Shown: in pieces, positions 27,251-36,050 of the stretch
Layout: each line of letters begins with the position of its first letter
Position numbering within the stretch: the first letter of the stretch is position 1
NCBI RefSeq assembly: GCF_005876855.1
Contig: NZ_QLAE01000003.1
Location: forward strand, 1-64,000
DNA length: 64,000 bases
Direction: 5' to 3'
Source of the DNA: Stutzerimonas nosocomialis
Lineage (GTDB): Bacteria; Pseudomonadota; Gammaproteobacteria; Pseudomonadales; Pseudomonadaceae
Position numbers and translations under genes: made by a program
The notes under the pieces: generated by a model
Told to the model about the DNA's origin: nothing
The model's database searches: none
The model's input: the letters and a program-made list of their open reading frames with translations, nothing else

Positions 27251-27883
27251 ATGAGCGCAGTCAACCTCTACGAACAACGCCCGAGCGACCTCGAAGGACA
27301 ATCGCCGCTGCACCACGCCGGCCTCGCCGGGCTGGTCGGCAAGGGCAGCGCCAGCGCGGGTATCCGCCTGCGGGAAAGGCAGCTGCTCGGCCACCTGGTG
27401 CTGCGCGGCGACGCCCGCGACCCGACCTTCGCCGGCGGCGTGCACAGGGCGTGCGGCGTCGAGCTGCCGGTCGCGCTGACCCTCGCCGCCAACGGCGACA
27501 CCTCGCTGCAATGGCTGGGCCCGGACGAGTGGCTGCTGATCGTCCCGCAAGGCGAAGAATTCGCCGCCGAACGGCGCCTGCGCGACACCCTGGGCAGCGA
27601 GCTGCACTACGCGGTGGTGAACGTCAGCGGCGGACAGACCCTGCTGGAGCTTTCCGGCGAGCGGGTTCGCGAGCTGCTGATGAAGTCCACCTCCTATGAC
27701 GTCCACCCGAGCCAGTTCCCGGTGGGCAAGGCGGTGGGCACCCATTTCGCCAAGACCCAGCTGGTGATCCGCCACACCGGCGAAGACACCTGGCAACTGG
27801 TGGTGCGCCGCAGCTTCGCCGACTACATCTGGGCCTGGCTGCAGGACGCGGCCGCCGAGTACGGGCTGGCCGTCGACGCCTGA
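27251..27883 (+). CDS. soxG: Sarcosine oxidase subunit gamma
   Basis: A 210-residue subunit completing the heterotetramer. It has a GcvT-related fold: NGDTSLQWLGPDEWLLIVP and VNVSGGQTLLELSGERVRELL are characteristic. It lies 113 bp after soxA and has AGGTGA before the ATG. The order B-D-A-G is that of known pseudomonad and rhizobial operons. Confidence 0.93.
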   Translation: MSAVNLYEQRPSDLEGQSPLHHAGLAGLVGKGSASAGIRLRERQLLGHLVLRGDARDPTFAGGVHRACGVELPVALTLAANGDTSLQWLGPDEWLLIVPQGEEFAAERRLRDTLGSELHYAVVNVSGGQTLLELSGERVRELLMKSTSYDVHPSQFPVGKAVGTHFAKTQLVIRHTGEDTWQLVVRRSFADYIWAWLQDAAAEYGLAVDA

Positions 27884-27913
27884 GCCACACGGACGACGCA
27901 CACAGGAGCCATC

Positions 27914-28771
27914 ATGAGCCGCACCCCCGACACCTGGATTCTCACCGCCCACAGCCCGAGCGTGCTGGGGACCGTGGATGTGGTGACCCGCTACCTGTTC
28001 GAGCAGGGTTGCTACGTCACCGAGCACCACAGCTTCGACGACCGCCTGGCCAGCCGCTTCTTCATCCGGGTCGAGTTCCGGGCGCCGGCCACCTTCGACG
28101 AGGCCGGCTTTCGCGCGGGGCTCGACGAACGGGTCGCGCCGTTCGAGATGCACGCCGAGCTGACCCCGCCGGGCTACCGCGCCAAGGTCGTGATCATGGT
28201 GTCGAAGGCCGACCACTGCCTCAACGACCTGCTCTATCGCCAGCGCATCGGCCAGCTGCCGATGGACATCACCGCGGTCGTGTCCAACCACCCGGACCTC
28301 GAACCCCTGGCGCGCTGGCACGAGATCCCCTACCACCATTTCCCCCTCGACCCGCAGGACAAGCCGGCGCAGGAACGGCAGGTGCTGGAGGTGATCGAGC
28401 GGACCGGCGCGGAGCTGGTGATTCTCGCGCGCTACATGCAGGTGCTCTCGCCGCAGCTGTGCCAGACCCTCGACGGCCGCGCGATCAACATCCACCACTC
28501 GCTGCTGCCCGGCTTCAAGGGCGCCAAGCCCTACCACCAGGCCTACCAGAAGGGCGTCAAGCTGGTCGGCGCCACGGCCCACTTCATCAACAACGACCTC
28601 GACGAAGGGCCGATCATCGCCCAGGGCGTCGAGCCGGTGGACCACGCCCACTACCCCGAAGACCTCGTCGCCAAGGGCCGCGACATCGAATGCCTGACCC
28701 TGGCCCGCGCGGTGGGCTACTTTCTGGAACGGCGGGTGTTCCTGCTCGCCAACCGTACCGTCGTGCTCTGA
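27914..28771 (+). CDS. purU: Formyltetrahydrofolate deformylase
   Basis: A 285-residue enzyme splitting 10-formyl-THF to formate and THF. The N-terminal ACT domain (about residues 7-85) senses metabolites; the C-terminal formyltransferase-fold domain has HHSLLPGFKGAKPYHQAY and GATAHFINNDLDEGPII, which contains the catalytic His and Asp. Here it should regenerate THF when the sarcosine oxidase loads the folate pool with one-carbon units. AGGAG lies 5 bp before the ATG, in operon position after soxG. Confidence 0.94.
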   Translation: MSRTPDTWILTAHSPSVLGTVDVVTRYLFEQGCYVTEHHSFDDRLASRFFIRVEFRAPATFDEAGFRAGLDERVAPFEMHAELTPPGYRAKVVIMVSKADHCLNDLLYRQRIGQLPMDITAVVSNHPDLEPLARWHEIPYHHFPLDPQDKPAQERQVLEVIERTGAELVILARYMQVLSPQLCQTLDGRAINIHHSLLPGFKGAKPYHQAYQKGVKLVGATAHFINNDLDEGPIIAQGVEPVDHAHYPEDLVAKGRDIECLTLARAVGYFLERRVFLLANRTVVL

Positions 28772-28934
28772 GCGCGACGGCGAACCGCCTTGCGCGGGGG
28801 CGGCCGAGCCGATCCCGCCAACCCCCACAACGGGTCGCCGACTGCCCTTCGTTCGGTACCTGTCGTGCAAGCGATGCAAGTGCTCCACCACAACGGCGCG
28901 GCCCCGGTCGCGCCCCAACAAGAGGAGAACTCCC

Positions 28935-30134
28935 ATGACGGGTAATCGTGGCGTCGTCTATCTCGGCGCGGGCAAGGTCGAAGTACAGAGCATCGACTAT
29001 CCCAGGATGCAGGATCCGCGCGGTCGCAAGATCGAGCACGGCGTGATCCTGCGGGTGGTGTCGACCAACATCTGCGGCTCCGACCAGCACATGGTGCGCG
29101 GCCGCACCACGGCCCAGACGGGCCTGGTCCTGGGTCACGAAATCACCGGCGAGGTCATCGAGAAGGGTTCGGACGTCGAGAACCTGCAGATCGGCGACCT
29201 GGTCTCGGTGCCGTTCAACGTCGCCTGCGGGCGCTGCCGGTCGTGCAAGGAGCAGCACACCGGCGTCTGCCTCACCGTCAACCCGGCCCGCGCCGGCGGC
29301 GCCTACGGCTACGTCGACATGGGCGACTGGACCGGTGGCCAGGCCGAATACGTGCTGGTGCCCTACGCCGATTTCAACCTGCTCAAGCTGCCCGACCGCG
29401 ACAAGGCGATGGCCAAGATCCGCGACCTCACCTGCCTGTCCGACATCCTGCCCACCGGCTATCACGGCGCGGTCACCGCCGGGGTCGGCCCCGGCAGCAC
29501 GGTGTACATCGCCGGCGCCGGCCCGGTCGGGCTGGCGGCCGCCGCCTCGGCACGGCTGCTCGGCGCCGCGGTGGTGATCGTCGGCGACGTCAACCCGACA
29601 CGCCTTGCCCATGCCCGGTCGGTCGGCTTCGAAGTCGCCGACCTGTCGCAGGACACCCCGCTGCACGAGCAGATCGCCAACCTGCTGGGCGAGCCGGAGG
29701 TCGACTGCGCCGTCGATGCGGTCGGCTTCGAGGCGCGCGGACATGGCCACGAAGGAGCCAAGAGCGAGGCGCCGGCGACCGTCCTCAATTCGCTGATGGG
29801 CATCACCCGGGTGGCGGGGAAGATCGGCATTCCCGGGCTCTACGTCACCGAGGACCCCGGCGCGGTCGACGCGGCGGCGAAGATGGGCAGCCTGAGCATC
29901 CGCTTCGGCCTCGGCTGGGCCAAGTCCCATAGCTTCCACACCGGCCAGACCCCGGTGATGAAGTACAACCGCCAGCTGATGCAGGCGATCATGTGGGACC
30001 GCATCAACATCGCCGACGTGGTGGGCGTGCAGGTCATCAGCCTGGATGACGCGCCCAAGGGCTACAGCGACTTCGATGCCGGCGTACCGAAGAAATTCGT
30101 CATCGACCCGCATCGACTGTTCAGCGCCGCCTGA
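28935..30134 (+). CDS. fdhA: Glutathione-independent formaldehyde dehydrogenase
   Basis: A 399-residue zinc- and NAD-dependent dehydrogenase oxidising formaldehyde to formate without glutathione. Catalytic zinc ligands appear in NICGSDQH and LGHE; the structural zinc site is CGRCRSCKEQHTGVC; and the NAD fold is VYIAGAGPVGLAAA. It detoxifies formaldehyde released by GbcAB and possibly DgcAB. Strong AGAGGAG before the ATG. The 163-bp gap from purU contains TGTCG-N8-ATGC (28861-28877), so it may have its own promoter. The AACAAGAGGAGA run overlapping the ribosome site could also be an Hfq target. Confidence 0.95.
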   Translation: MTGNRGVVYLGAGKVEVQSIDYPRMQDPRGRKIEHGVILRVVSTNICGSDQHMVRGRTTAQTGLVLGHEITGEVIEKGSDVENLQIGDLVSVPFNVACGRCRSCKEQHTGVCLTVNPARAGGAYGYVDMGDWTGGQAEYVLVPYADFNLLKLPDRDKAMAKIRDLTCLSDILPTGYHGAVTAGVGPGSTVYIAGAGPVGLAAAASARLLGAAVVIVGDVNPTRLAHARSVGFEVADLSQDTPLHEQIANLLGEPEVDCAVDAVGFEARGHGHEGAKSEAPATVLNSLMGITRVAGKIGIPGLYVTEDPGAVDAAAKMGSLSIRFGLGWAKSHSFHTGQTPVMKYNRQLMQAIMWDRINIADVVGVQVISLDDAPKGYSDFDAGVPKKFVIDPHRLFSAA

Positions 30135-30140
30135 GCCCCG

Positions 30141-30162
30141 GGCGGAGCCTTCGGGCTCCGCC
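30141..30162. terminator. UUCG hairpin between fdhA and cdhB
   Basis: A perfect 9-bp stem GGCGGAGCC / GGCTCCGCC with a TTCG loop, 6 bp after the fdhA stop and 26 bp from the stop of the convergent cdhB. No T-run on either side, so termination may need Rho. It is symmetrical and could serve both operons. Confidence 0.6.
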
Positions 30163-30188
30163 ACCGGTGGCCTGCCTGGGCGCCGGAC

Positions 30189-30659
30189 TCAAACCTGCGG
30201 CAGACCCATCACCCGCCCGACATGGGCCGATCGCGGCAGGCCGCGCTGCAGGCTGCCGAGCTGCTCGACCCGCCCGGCCACCTGCACATCGAAGGCGGCG
30301 GAACGGCCGCTGCCGGTATCGATGTTCATCAGCATCTGTTCGCTCTCGGCCAGCAGGCGCGTGCCCTCCGTCGTTTCCAGGAAGTGATGGATGTGCAGCC
30401 GCTTGTGGTCGTGCGCCAGCAGTTGGGTGCGCACCTGCACCTCGACGCCGAGCTTGACCTCGGCCAGAAAATTCAGGTGGCACTCCAGGGTGTAGAGGGT
30501 ATGGCCGCTGCGCGCCCTGCCCGCCTCGTCCAGGCCGATGCGGTCCATCAGCCCGTCGGTGGCGAAACTGCAGATCAACAGGTAGAAGGCATCACGCAGG
30601 TGGCCGTTGTAGTCGACCCAGTCGGGTTGCACGGCGGTGCGGTAGGTGACGGGCAGCAT
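30189..30659 (-). CDS. cdhB: Betainyl-CoA thioesterase (carnitine catabolism)
   Basis: A 156-residue hotdog-fold thioesterase. The pattern VDYNGHLRDAFYLLICSFATD is the YbgC/4HBT-type active-site helix with Asp and Asn. It is the last gene of a caiX-cdhC-cdhA-cdhB run, the P. aeruginosa order, where it hydrolyses betainyl-CoA to betaine and CoA. AAGGAG precedes the ATG. The function is inferred from context and family together. Confidence 0.9.
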   Translation of the reverse strand: MLPVTYRTAVQPDWVDYNGHLRDAFYLLICSFATDGLMDRIGLDEAGRARSGHTLYTLECHLNFLAEVKLGVEVQVRTQLLAHDHKRLHIHHFLETTEGTRLLAESEQMLMNIDTGSGRSAAFDVQVAGRVEQLGSLQRGLPRSAHVGRVMGLPQV

Positions 30660-30686
30660 GGCGTATCTCCTTGGGGTCGACCGGGT

Positions 30687-31652
30687 TCAGTCCTCGAAGG
30701 CGAACCCGTGGCGCGCCTTGGTTTCCCTGATCGCGCCGAGCACCGCCAGCAGACAATCATCGCGGTAACGCTCGAGTTCGGCGAGGCTGCGCCGGCCCTG
30801 CTGCTCGGCGGTGCCGGCGACCACATCGTCGATCAGCCGGTCGCTGAGTTCGGGGGCCTGCAGGTAGGTCCAGGGCAGCTGCAGGGCCGGGCCGAACTGC
30901 GCCATGAAATGCCGCATGCCGGCCTCGCCCCCGGCCAGGGTGTAGGTCAGGAAGGAGCCCATGAACGACCAGCGCAGCCCGGCGCCGAAGCGGATCGCAT
31001 CGTCGATCTCGCCGGTGGTCGCCACGCCGTCGTTGACCAGGTGCAGGGCCTCGCGCCAGAGCGCTTCGAGCAGGCGATCGGCGATGAAACCGGGCACCTC
31101 CTTGCGCACGTGCAGCGGCCGCATGCCGAGAGCGGCATAGATGGCCTTGGCGGCCTCGATGGCCTGCGGTGCGGTTCGCTCGCCACCGACCACCTCCACC
31201 AGCGGCAGCAGATAGACCGGATTGAACGGATGCCCGACCAGGCAACGCTGCGGTTGCACGGCGTCGGCGAAGAACTCGCTGGGCAACAGGCCCGAGGTGC
31301 TGGAGGCAATCAGCACCTCCGGATGCGCAGCGGCGCTGATCCGGGCGTGCAGGTCGAGCTTGAGCCCCAGGCGCTCCGGCGCGCTTTCCTGGATGAAGTC
31401 GGCGTCCCGCACGCATTCCTCGATGCTCGCGGCGAAGCACAGGCGCTGCGACGAGGCGCCGGGCGCCAGCCCCTGCTTTTCCAGCGCCGGCCAGGCGTTG
31501 GCCAACCGCGTGCGCAACGCCGCCTCGGCACCCGGCGCCGGGTCCCAGGCGACCACGTCCAGGCCGTGGGCCAGCGCGCGGGCGATCCAGCCGGCGCCGA
31601 TCACGCCGGTGCCGATGGCGGCGAAGGTCTTGATATCGGTGATGAAGGGCAT
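30687..31652 (-). CDS. cdhA: L-carnitine 3-dehydrogenase
   Basis: A 321-residue NAD-dependent enzyme of the 3-hydroxyacyl-CoA dehydrogenase superfamily that oxidises carnitine to 3-dehydrocarnitine. The NAD fold is [17 protein letters not shown], and the catalytic region is [12 protein letters not shown] with [18 protein letters not shown]. The ATG at 31652 follows CGGAGT. A hairpin lies in the 100-bp gap from cdhC. Bacterial carnitine dehydrogenases have this length and no extra hydratase domain. Confidence 0.93.
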   Translation of the reverse strand: MPFITDIKTFAAIGTGVIGAGWIARALAHGLDVVAWDPAPGAEAALRTRLANAWPALEKQGLAPGASSQRLCFAASIEECVRDADFIQESAPERLGLKLDLHARISAAAHPEVLIASSTSGLLPSEFFADAVQPQRCLVGHPFNPVYLLPLVEVVGGERTAPQAIEAAKAIYAALGMRPLHVRKEVPGFIADRLLEALWREALHLVNDGVATTGEIDDAIRFGAGLRWSFMGSFLTYTLAGGEAGMRHFMAQFGPALQLPWTYLQAPELSDRLIDDVVAGTAEQQGRRSLAELERYRDDCLLAVLGAIRETKARHGFAFED

Positions 31653-31703
31653 GACGGACTCCGCTGGCCCGGCGATCCGGGCGGTTGCTGGGAAGGAGCG
31701 GCA

Positions 31704-31731
31704 GCGGACGGGTCCGTTCACGGACGTCCGC
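31704..31731 (-). other. Hairpin between cdhC and cdhA
   Basis: GCGGAC-GG-GTCCG (31704-31716), TTCA loop, CGGAC-GTCCGC (31721-31731): eleven pairs with a two-base bulge. It lies inside the cdhC-cdhA gap with no T-run. It may reduce read-through, protect the upstream mRNA, or be a relict repeat. Confidence 0.5.
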
Positions 31732-31752
31732 TCCCGGGAAGGAAGGAGGCGA

Positions 31753-32640
31753 CTAGCCTCGGGGCTTGAGCTTCATCCTTTCGCGCCCCTCGGCCGGGGT
31801 CAGGGCGCGGCCTCCGAGGCGCTCGATGATCTCGATCACCCGGGCCACCAGCTGGCCGTTGCTCGCCGGCACCCCACGCTCCAGCCAGAGGTTGTCCTCC
31901 AGGCCGACCCGCACGTGGCCGCCGAGCAGCACGGCCTGGGCCGCCATCGGCATCTGCAGCCGGCCGATGCCGAAGCCGGCCCAGGTGGCGCCCGGCGGCA
32001 GGTTGTCGACCATCGCCTTCATGGTGGTGGTGTCGGCCGGCGCGCCCCAGGGGATGCCCAGGCACAGCTGGAACAGCGGGTCCTCGAGCAGCCCTTCCTT
32101 GAGCATCTGCCGGGCGAACCAGAGGTGGCCGGTATCGAAGATCTCCAGCTCGGCCTTGACCCCAAGTTCGGTGATCCGCCGCGCCCCGGCGCGCAGCTGC
32201 GCCGGGGTGGAGACGTAGATGGAATCGCCGTCGCCGAAGTTGAGCGTGCCGCAGTCCAGGGTGCAGATTTCCGGCAGCAGCGCCTCGACATGGGCCAGGC
32301 GCTCCAGCGGCCCGACCAGGTCGGTGCCGGGGCCGAACGCCAGCGGCTGCTCGCCAGGGCCGATCTCCAGGTCACCGCCCATGCCGGCCGTGAGGTTGAT
32401 GATCACGTCGGTGTCGCTTTCGCGGATGCGCTCGACCACCTCGCGGTACAGCGCCACGTCGCGGCTCGGCTTGCCGGTCTGCGGGTCGCGCACATGGCAA
32501 TGGGCGACGGTCGCGCCGGCCCTGGCCGCCTCGATCGCCGCGGCGGCGATCTCCTTCGGGGTGACGGGGATGGCGGGATGCTTGCCGACGGTATCGCCGG
32601 CGCCGGTCACCGCACAGGTGACGATCACGTCGTAGTTCAC
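31753..32640 (-). CDS. cdhC: Dehydrocarnitine cleavage enzyme (BKACE family)
   Basis: A 295-residue beta-keto acid cleavage enzyme (formerly DUF849). It reacts 3-dehydrocarnitine with acetyl-CoA to give acetoacetate and betainyl-CoA. The zinc site HCHVRD lies near residue 47, with later conserved segments [13 protein letters not shown] and [17 protein letters not shown]-like sequence at the end of the barrel. The start is GTG at 32640, with AAAGGAAAA upstream. The neighbouring dehydrogenase and thioesterase genes fix the carnitine role among the many BKACE specificities. Confidence 0.92.
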   Translation of the reverse strand: MNYDVIVTCAVTGAGDTVGKHPAIPVTPKEIAAAAIEAARAGATVAHCHVRDPQTGKPSRDVALYREVVERIRESDTDVIINLTAGMGGDLEIGPGEQPLAFGPGTDLVGPLERLAHVEALLPEICTLDCGTLNFGDGDSIYVSTPAQLRAGARRITELGVKAELEIFDTGHLWFARQMLKEGLLEDPLFQLCLGIPWGAPADTTTMKAMVDNLPPGATWAGFGIGRLQMPMAAQAVLLGGHVRVGLEDNLWLERGVPASNGQLVARVIEIIERLGGRALTPAEGRERMKLKPRG

Positions 32641-32710
32641 GGTCGTTTTCCTTTATCGGGGGCGAGCGCCCGCGCTGCGCGCCAATCGCACAGTCACGGA
32701 CGAAGGGGGG

Positions 32711-33649
32711 TCAGCGGGTGGCGGCCAGGGCGCTCTGCGCGCTCTCGTTGCCGTCGAAGGCGGTGACGCCGGCGAGCCAGCTGCGCACCACGTCCGGATT
32801 GGCCTTGAGCCAGTCGCGGGCGACCTGGGCCGGCGACCCGCGCGCCATGATCGGCTCCATCAGCTCGGCCTCCTGGGCGCTGGTGAAGCGCAACCCGGTG
32901 AGCAGCCGATCGGCGTTCGGACAGCGCTTGTCGAAGTCCGGCGCCGTCACGGTGGAGACGGTGGCCGCGCCATCGTTGGGACCGAAGACGTCCTCGCTGC
33001 CGGTCAGGTAGGTGATGGGCATCTGGATGTTCATCGGATGCGGCTTCCAGCCGAAGAACAGCACCGGCTTCTCGCTGCGCACCGCGCGCCCGACTTCGGC
33101 CAGCATGGCCGCCTCGCTGGACTCGACCAGGGTGAAGTCGCCGAGGCCGAACTGGTCGTTGTCGATCATCTTCTGGATCGCCGTGTTGGCGCCGGAGCCG
33201 GACTCGATGCCATAGATCCTGCCACCCAGCTGCTCCTTGAATCGGGCGATGTCGGCGAAGGTCCTGAGCCCCGCTTCGGCGGTGTAGGTCGGCACGGCCA
33301 GCACGGCGATCGCGTCGTCGAGCGACGGCTCGGCGGCGACGCGGACCGACCCGTTGGCCAGGAACGGGGCGATGTTGTCGTCCATGATCGGCTTCCAGTA
33401 GCCGAGGAAGACGTCGATCTGCTTGCGCTGGATGCCGGCGAAGATGATCTGCTGCGACGCCTGGGTCTGGGTGGTGGCATATCCCAGCCCCTCCAGCAGT
33501 TCGGCCGCCACCGCGGAGGTCGCGACCACGTCGGTCCAGCCGACCACCCCCATGCGGATCGTCTGGCAACTGGCGTCATCCGCCGCCCACAGCGGACCGT
33601 TGAGCAAACCTGCCAAACAGCAGCCAGCCAGCATCTTGAGACCTTTCAT
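32711..33649 (-). CDS. caiX: Carnitine-binding periplasmic protein
   Basis: A 312-residue OpuAC-type substrate-binding protein. Signal peptide to about residue 22 (GPLWA-AD). GWTDVVATSAVAAELLEGLGY, FLGYWKPIMDD and FFGWKPHPMN are typical of quaternary-amine binders, the tryptophans forming the aromatic box around the trimethylammonium group. It has no permease or ATPase beside it; in P. aeruginosa CaiX uses the CbcWV core, which is encoded here 19 kb away. First gene of the carnitine operon and divergent from cdhR. Confidence 0.92.
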   Translation of the reverse strand: MKGLKMLAGCCLAGLLNGPLWAADDASCQTIRMGVVGWTDVVATSAVAAELLEGLGYATTQTQASQQIIFAGIQRKQIDVFLGYWKPIMDDNIAPFLANGSVRVAAEPSLDDAIAVLAVPTYTAEAGLRTFADIARFKEQLGGRIYGIESGSGANTAIQKMIDNDQFGLGDFTLVESSEAAMLAEVGRAVRSEKPVLFFGWKPHPMNIQMPITYLTGSEDVFGPNDGAATVSTVTAPDFDKRCPNADRLLTGLRFTSAQEAELMEPIMARGSPAQVARDWLKANPDVVRSWLAGVTAFDGNESAQSALAATR

Positions 33650-33841
33650 GAATGCGCTCCTGCAAACCTGTGGGAGGGGTCACCGTCATCGGCCGTCACT
33701 GCGCCGAACGATTCCAGACTACGCGCCAATACCGGCCGCCAAGCGAAGAAATCCGACCTTTCGTAGCACTCAGGCGACCTCGTCGCCGGTATCCTCGGTG
33801 CGACCGGCCCATGTCGGGGCTTGCTCCTGCGGAAAAGCGCC

Positions 33842-34789
33842 ATGCCACACGACCTGCATTTCCTTCTTCTCCCGGGGTTCTCGATGATGGGGCTGATGGC
33901 CGCCATCGAGCCGCTGCGGGTGGTCAACCGCTTTCGCGGCGAGAGCTATCGCTGGCGGCTGCTGAGTGTCGACGGCGCCTCGGTCCAGGCCAGCAACGGC
34001 ATGTCGCTGAACGTCGACGCCGGGCTCGACGCGATCCTGGGCGGGAGCCTGTTCGTGGTCGCCGGCTTCGAACCTCTGGCCGCCTACGGCCCGGGCCTGG
34101 CGCGCTGGCTGCACCAGGCCGACCATGCCGGCGCGACCCTCGGCGCGATCGATACCGGCAGCTTCGTGCTCGCCGAGGCGGGCCTGTTCGCCGGGCAGCG
34201 CCTGACCCTGCACTGGGAAGCCGTCGATGCGTTTCGCGAACGCTATCCGCAGCTGACCGTCACCCAGGAGCTGTTCGAACTGGACGGCCGGCGCATGACC
34301 AGCGCGGGCGGCACCGCCAGCCTGGACATGATGCTCACGCTGATCGGCCGGGACCATGGCGAAGCGCTGGCGGTCTCGGTGTCCGAGCAGTTCGTGCTCG
34401 GCCGCATCCGCTCGCGCAGCGACCATCAGCGCATGCAGATCGCCAGCCGCTACGGGGTCCACAACAAGAAGCTGGTGCAGGTGATCGGCGAGATGGAGCG
34501 CTGCACCGAACAGCCGCTCGCCTGCCACGCCCTGGCGGCCCAGGCCGGGATAACCCCGCGCCAGCTCGAACGCCTGTTTCGCCAGCACCTGGGCCAGACC
34601 CCGTCGGGCTTCTACCTCGCGCTGCGCCTGGACAAGGCCCGCCAGCTGCTGCGCCAGAGCGACCTGAGCGTCCTGGAGGTGAGCCTGGCCTGCGGCTTCG
34701 AGACGCCCTCCTACTTCGCGCGCTGCTACCGGGCGCGCTTCGCCACCCGCCCGAGCCTCGACCGCACCCTGCTACCGGCCAGGGCCTGA
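33842..34789 (+). CDS. cdhR: Carnitine catabolism activator CdhR
   Basis: A 315-residue GlxA-type regulator. The N-terminal DJ-1/PfpI-like domain (LLPGFSMMGLMAAIEPLRVVNR) carries the effector site; the C-terminal AraC/XylS helix-turn-helix pair spans about residues 225-312, with the signature SLACGFETPSYFARCYRARF. It is divergent from caiX across 192 bp, as in P. aeruginosa where CdhR responds to carnitine and activates caiX-cdhCAB. It is a paralogue of GbdR at 47.2 kb. The ATG at 33842 fits the family start. Confidence 0.9.
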   Translation: MPHDLHFLLLPGFSMMGLMAAIEPLRVVNRFRGESYRWRLLSVDGASVQASNGMSLNVDAGLDAILGGSLFVVAGFEPLAAYGPGLARWLHQADHAGATLGAIDTGSFVLAEAGLFAGQRLTLHWEAVDAFRERYPQLTVTQELFELDGRRMTSAGGTASLDMMLTLIGRDHGEALAVSVSEQFVLGRIRSRSDHQRMQIASRYGVHNKKLVQVIGEMERCTEQPLACHALAAQAGITPRQLERLFRQHLGQTPSGFYLALRLDKARQLLRQSDLSVLEVSLACGFETPSYFARCYRARFATRPSLDRTLLPARA

Positions 34790-34936
34790 GTGCCACCGGC
34801 GGCCGAGACGATCGCCCGGGTGACGCTTTCGGCAATTCGCCGGTCGTTTTTGCACCGGGTCGCTCCAGGCTCCGGGGGATAAGCTGCCCCCAACGCGTCG
34901 GCAACCGATCCGGCGCCAGAGCCAAGGGACAGCCTG

Positions 34937-35914
34937 ATGACCCCAGCCGAACTGCACGCCGACAGCATCGTCATCGACGGCCTGATCATCGCCAAATGGA
35001 ACCGCGAACTCTTCGAGGACATGCGCCGCGGCGGCCTCAGCGCGGCCAACTGCACGGTGTCGGTCTGGGAGGGTTTCAAGGCCACGGTGAACAACATCGT
35101 CGCCAGCCAGAACCTGATCCGCGACAACGCCGACCTGGTGCTGCAGGTCCGCTCGACCGCCGACATCCGCAAGGCCAAGGAGCTGGGCAAGACCGGCATC
35201 CTGTTCGGCTTCCAGAACGCCCACGCGTTCGAGGACCAGCTGGGCTACGTGGAGGTGTTCAAGCAGCTCGGCGTGGGCATCGTGCAGCTGTGCTACAACA
35301 CCCAGAACCTGGTCGGCACCGGCTGCTACGAGCGCGACGGCGGGCTGTCCGGCTTCGGCCACGAGGTGGTCGCCGAGATGAACCGCGTCGGCATCATGTG
35401 CGACCTCTCCCACGTCGGCAGCAAGACCAGCGAGGAAGTCATCCTCGCCTCGAAGAAGCCGGTCTGCTACTCCCACTGCCTGCCCTCGGGCCTCAAGGAA
35501 CACCCGCGCAACAAGTCCGACGAGGAACTGAAGTTCATCGCCGACCATGGCGGCTTCGTCGGCGTGACCATGTTCGCGCCCTTCCTCGCCAAGGGCATCG
35601 ACTCGACCATCGACGACTACGCCGAAGCCATCGAGTACGTGATGAACATCGTCGGCGAGGACGCCATCGGCATCGGCACCGACTTCACCCAGGGCCACGG
35701 CCAGGACTTCTTCGAGTGGCTGACCCACGACAAGGGCTACGCCCGGCGCCTGACCAGCTTCGGCAAGATCGTCAACCCGCTGGGCATCCGCACCGTGGGC
35801 GAATTCCCCAACCTCACCGAGACGCTGCTCAGGCGCGGCATGTCCGAACGCACCGTGCGCAAGGTGATGGGCGAGAACTGGGTCAGGGTGCTCGCCGACG
35901 TCTGGCATGAATAG
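34937..35914 (+). CDS. Membrane-dipeptidase-fold protein with a degenerate metal site
   Basis: A 325-residue protein of the renal (membrane) dipeptidase family, first gene of a dgc/etf run as in P. aeruginosa. Two metal ligands remain: His159 in CDLSHVG and His180 in YSH. Asp249 in GTDF is also present. The N-terminal H-x-D pair is absent: where family members have DGHND this protein has DGLII (residues 14-18). The metal-bridging glutamate of the G-x-E-G-G-H loop is Gln93 in FGFQNAH. A classical two-zinc dipeptidase is therefore unlikely. No signal peptide; cytoplasmic. The role in betaine metabolism is unknown. Family membership is certain, activity is not. Confidence 0.85.
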   Translation: MTPAELHADSIVIDGLIIAKWNRELFEDMRRGGLSAANCTVSVWEGFKATVNNIVASQNLIRDNADLVLQVRSTADIRKAKELGKTGILFGFQNAHAFEDQLGYVEVFKQLGVGIVQLCYNTQNLVGTGCYERDGGLSGFGHEVVAEMNRVGIMCDLSHVGSKTSEEVILASKKPVCYSHCLPSGLKEHPRNKSDEELKFIADHGGFVGVTMFAPFLAKGIDSTIDDYAEAIEYVMNIVGEDAIGIGTDFTQGHGQDFFEWLTHDKGYARRLTSFGKIVNPLGIRTVGEFPNLTETLLRRGMSERTVRKVMGENWVRVLADVWHE

Positions 35915-35920
35915 CCCGCA

Positions 35921-36020
35921 GGTGGATGACGGCCAAGCTTCATCCACCGTCCGGTCCGGGGACCGCCCAGGTCCTTTGCGGCACGACCACCTTCGCGGTG
36001 GATGGCTTCGGCCATCCACC
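35921..36020. repeat. Two GGTGGATG hairpin repeats
   Basis: First copy: GGTGGATGA (35921-35929) with TCATCCACC (35940-35948). Second copy: GGTGGATGGC (35997-36006), TTCG loop, GCCATCCACC (36011-36020), followed by CTACG. They lie in the gap between the dipeptidase-fold gene and the DUF5943 gene. Confidence 0.8.
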
Positions 36021-36050
36021 CTACGCCTGACTTGATCCGGAGTGTTTCCC

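Noticed and set aside
35921-36020. Rho-independent terminators at the GGTGGATG palindromes
   Set aside because: Stems are strong but no T-run follows on either strand and the same palindromes occur within operons, so they are recorded as repeats.
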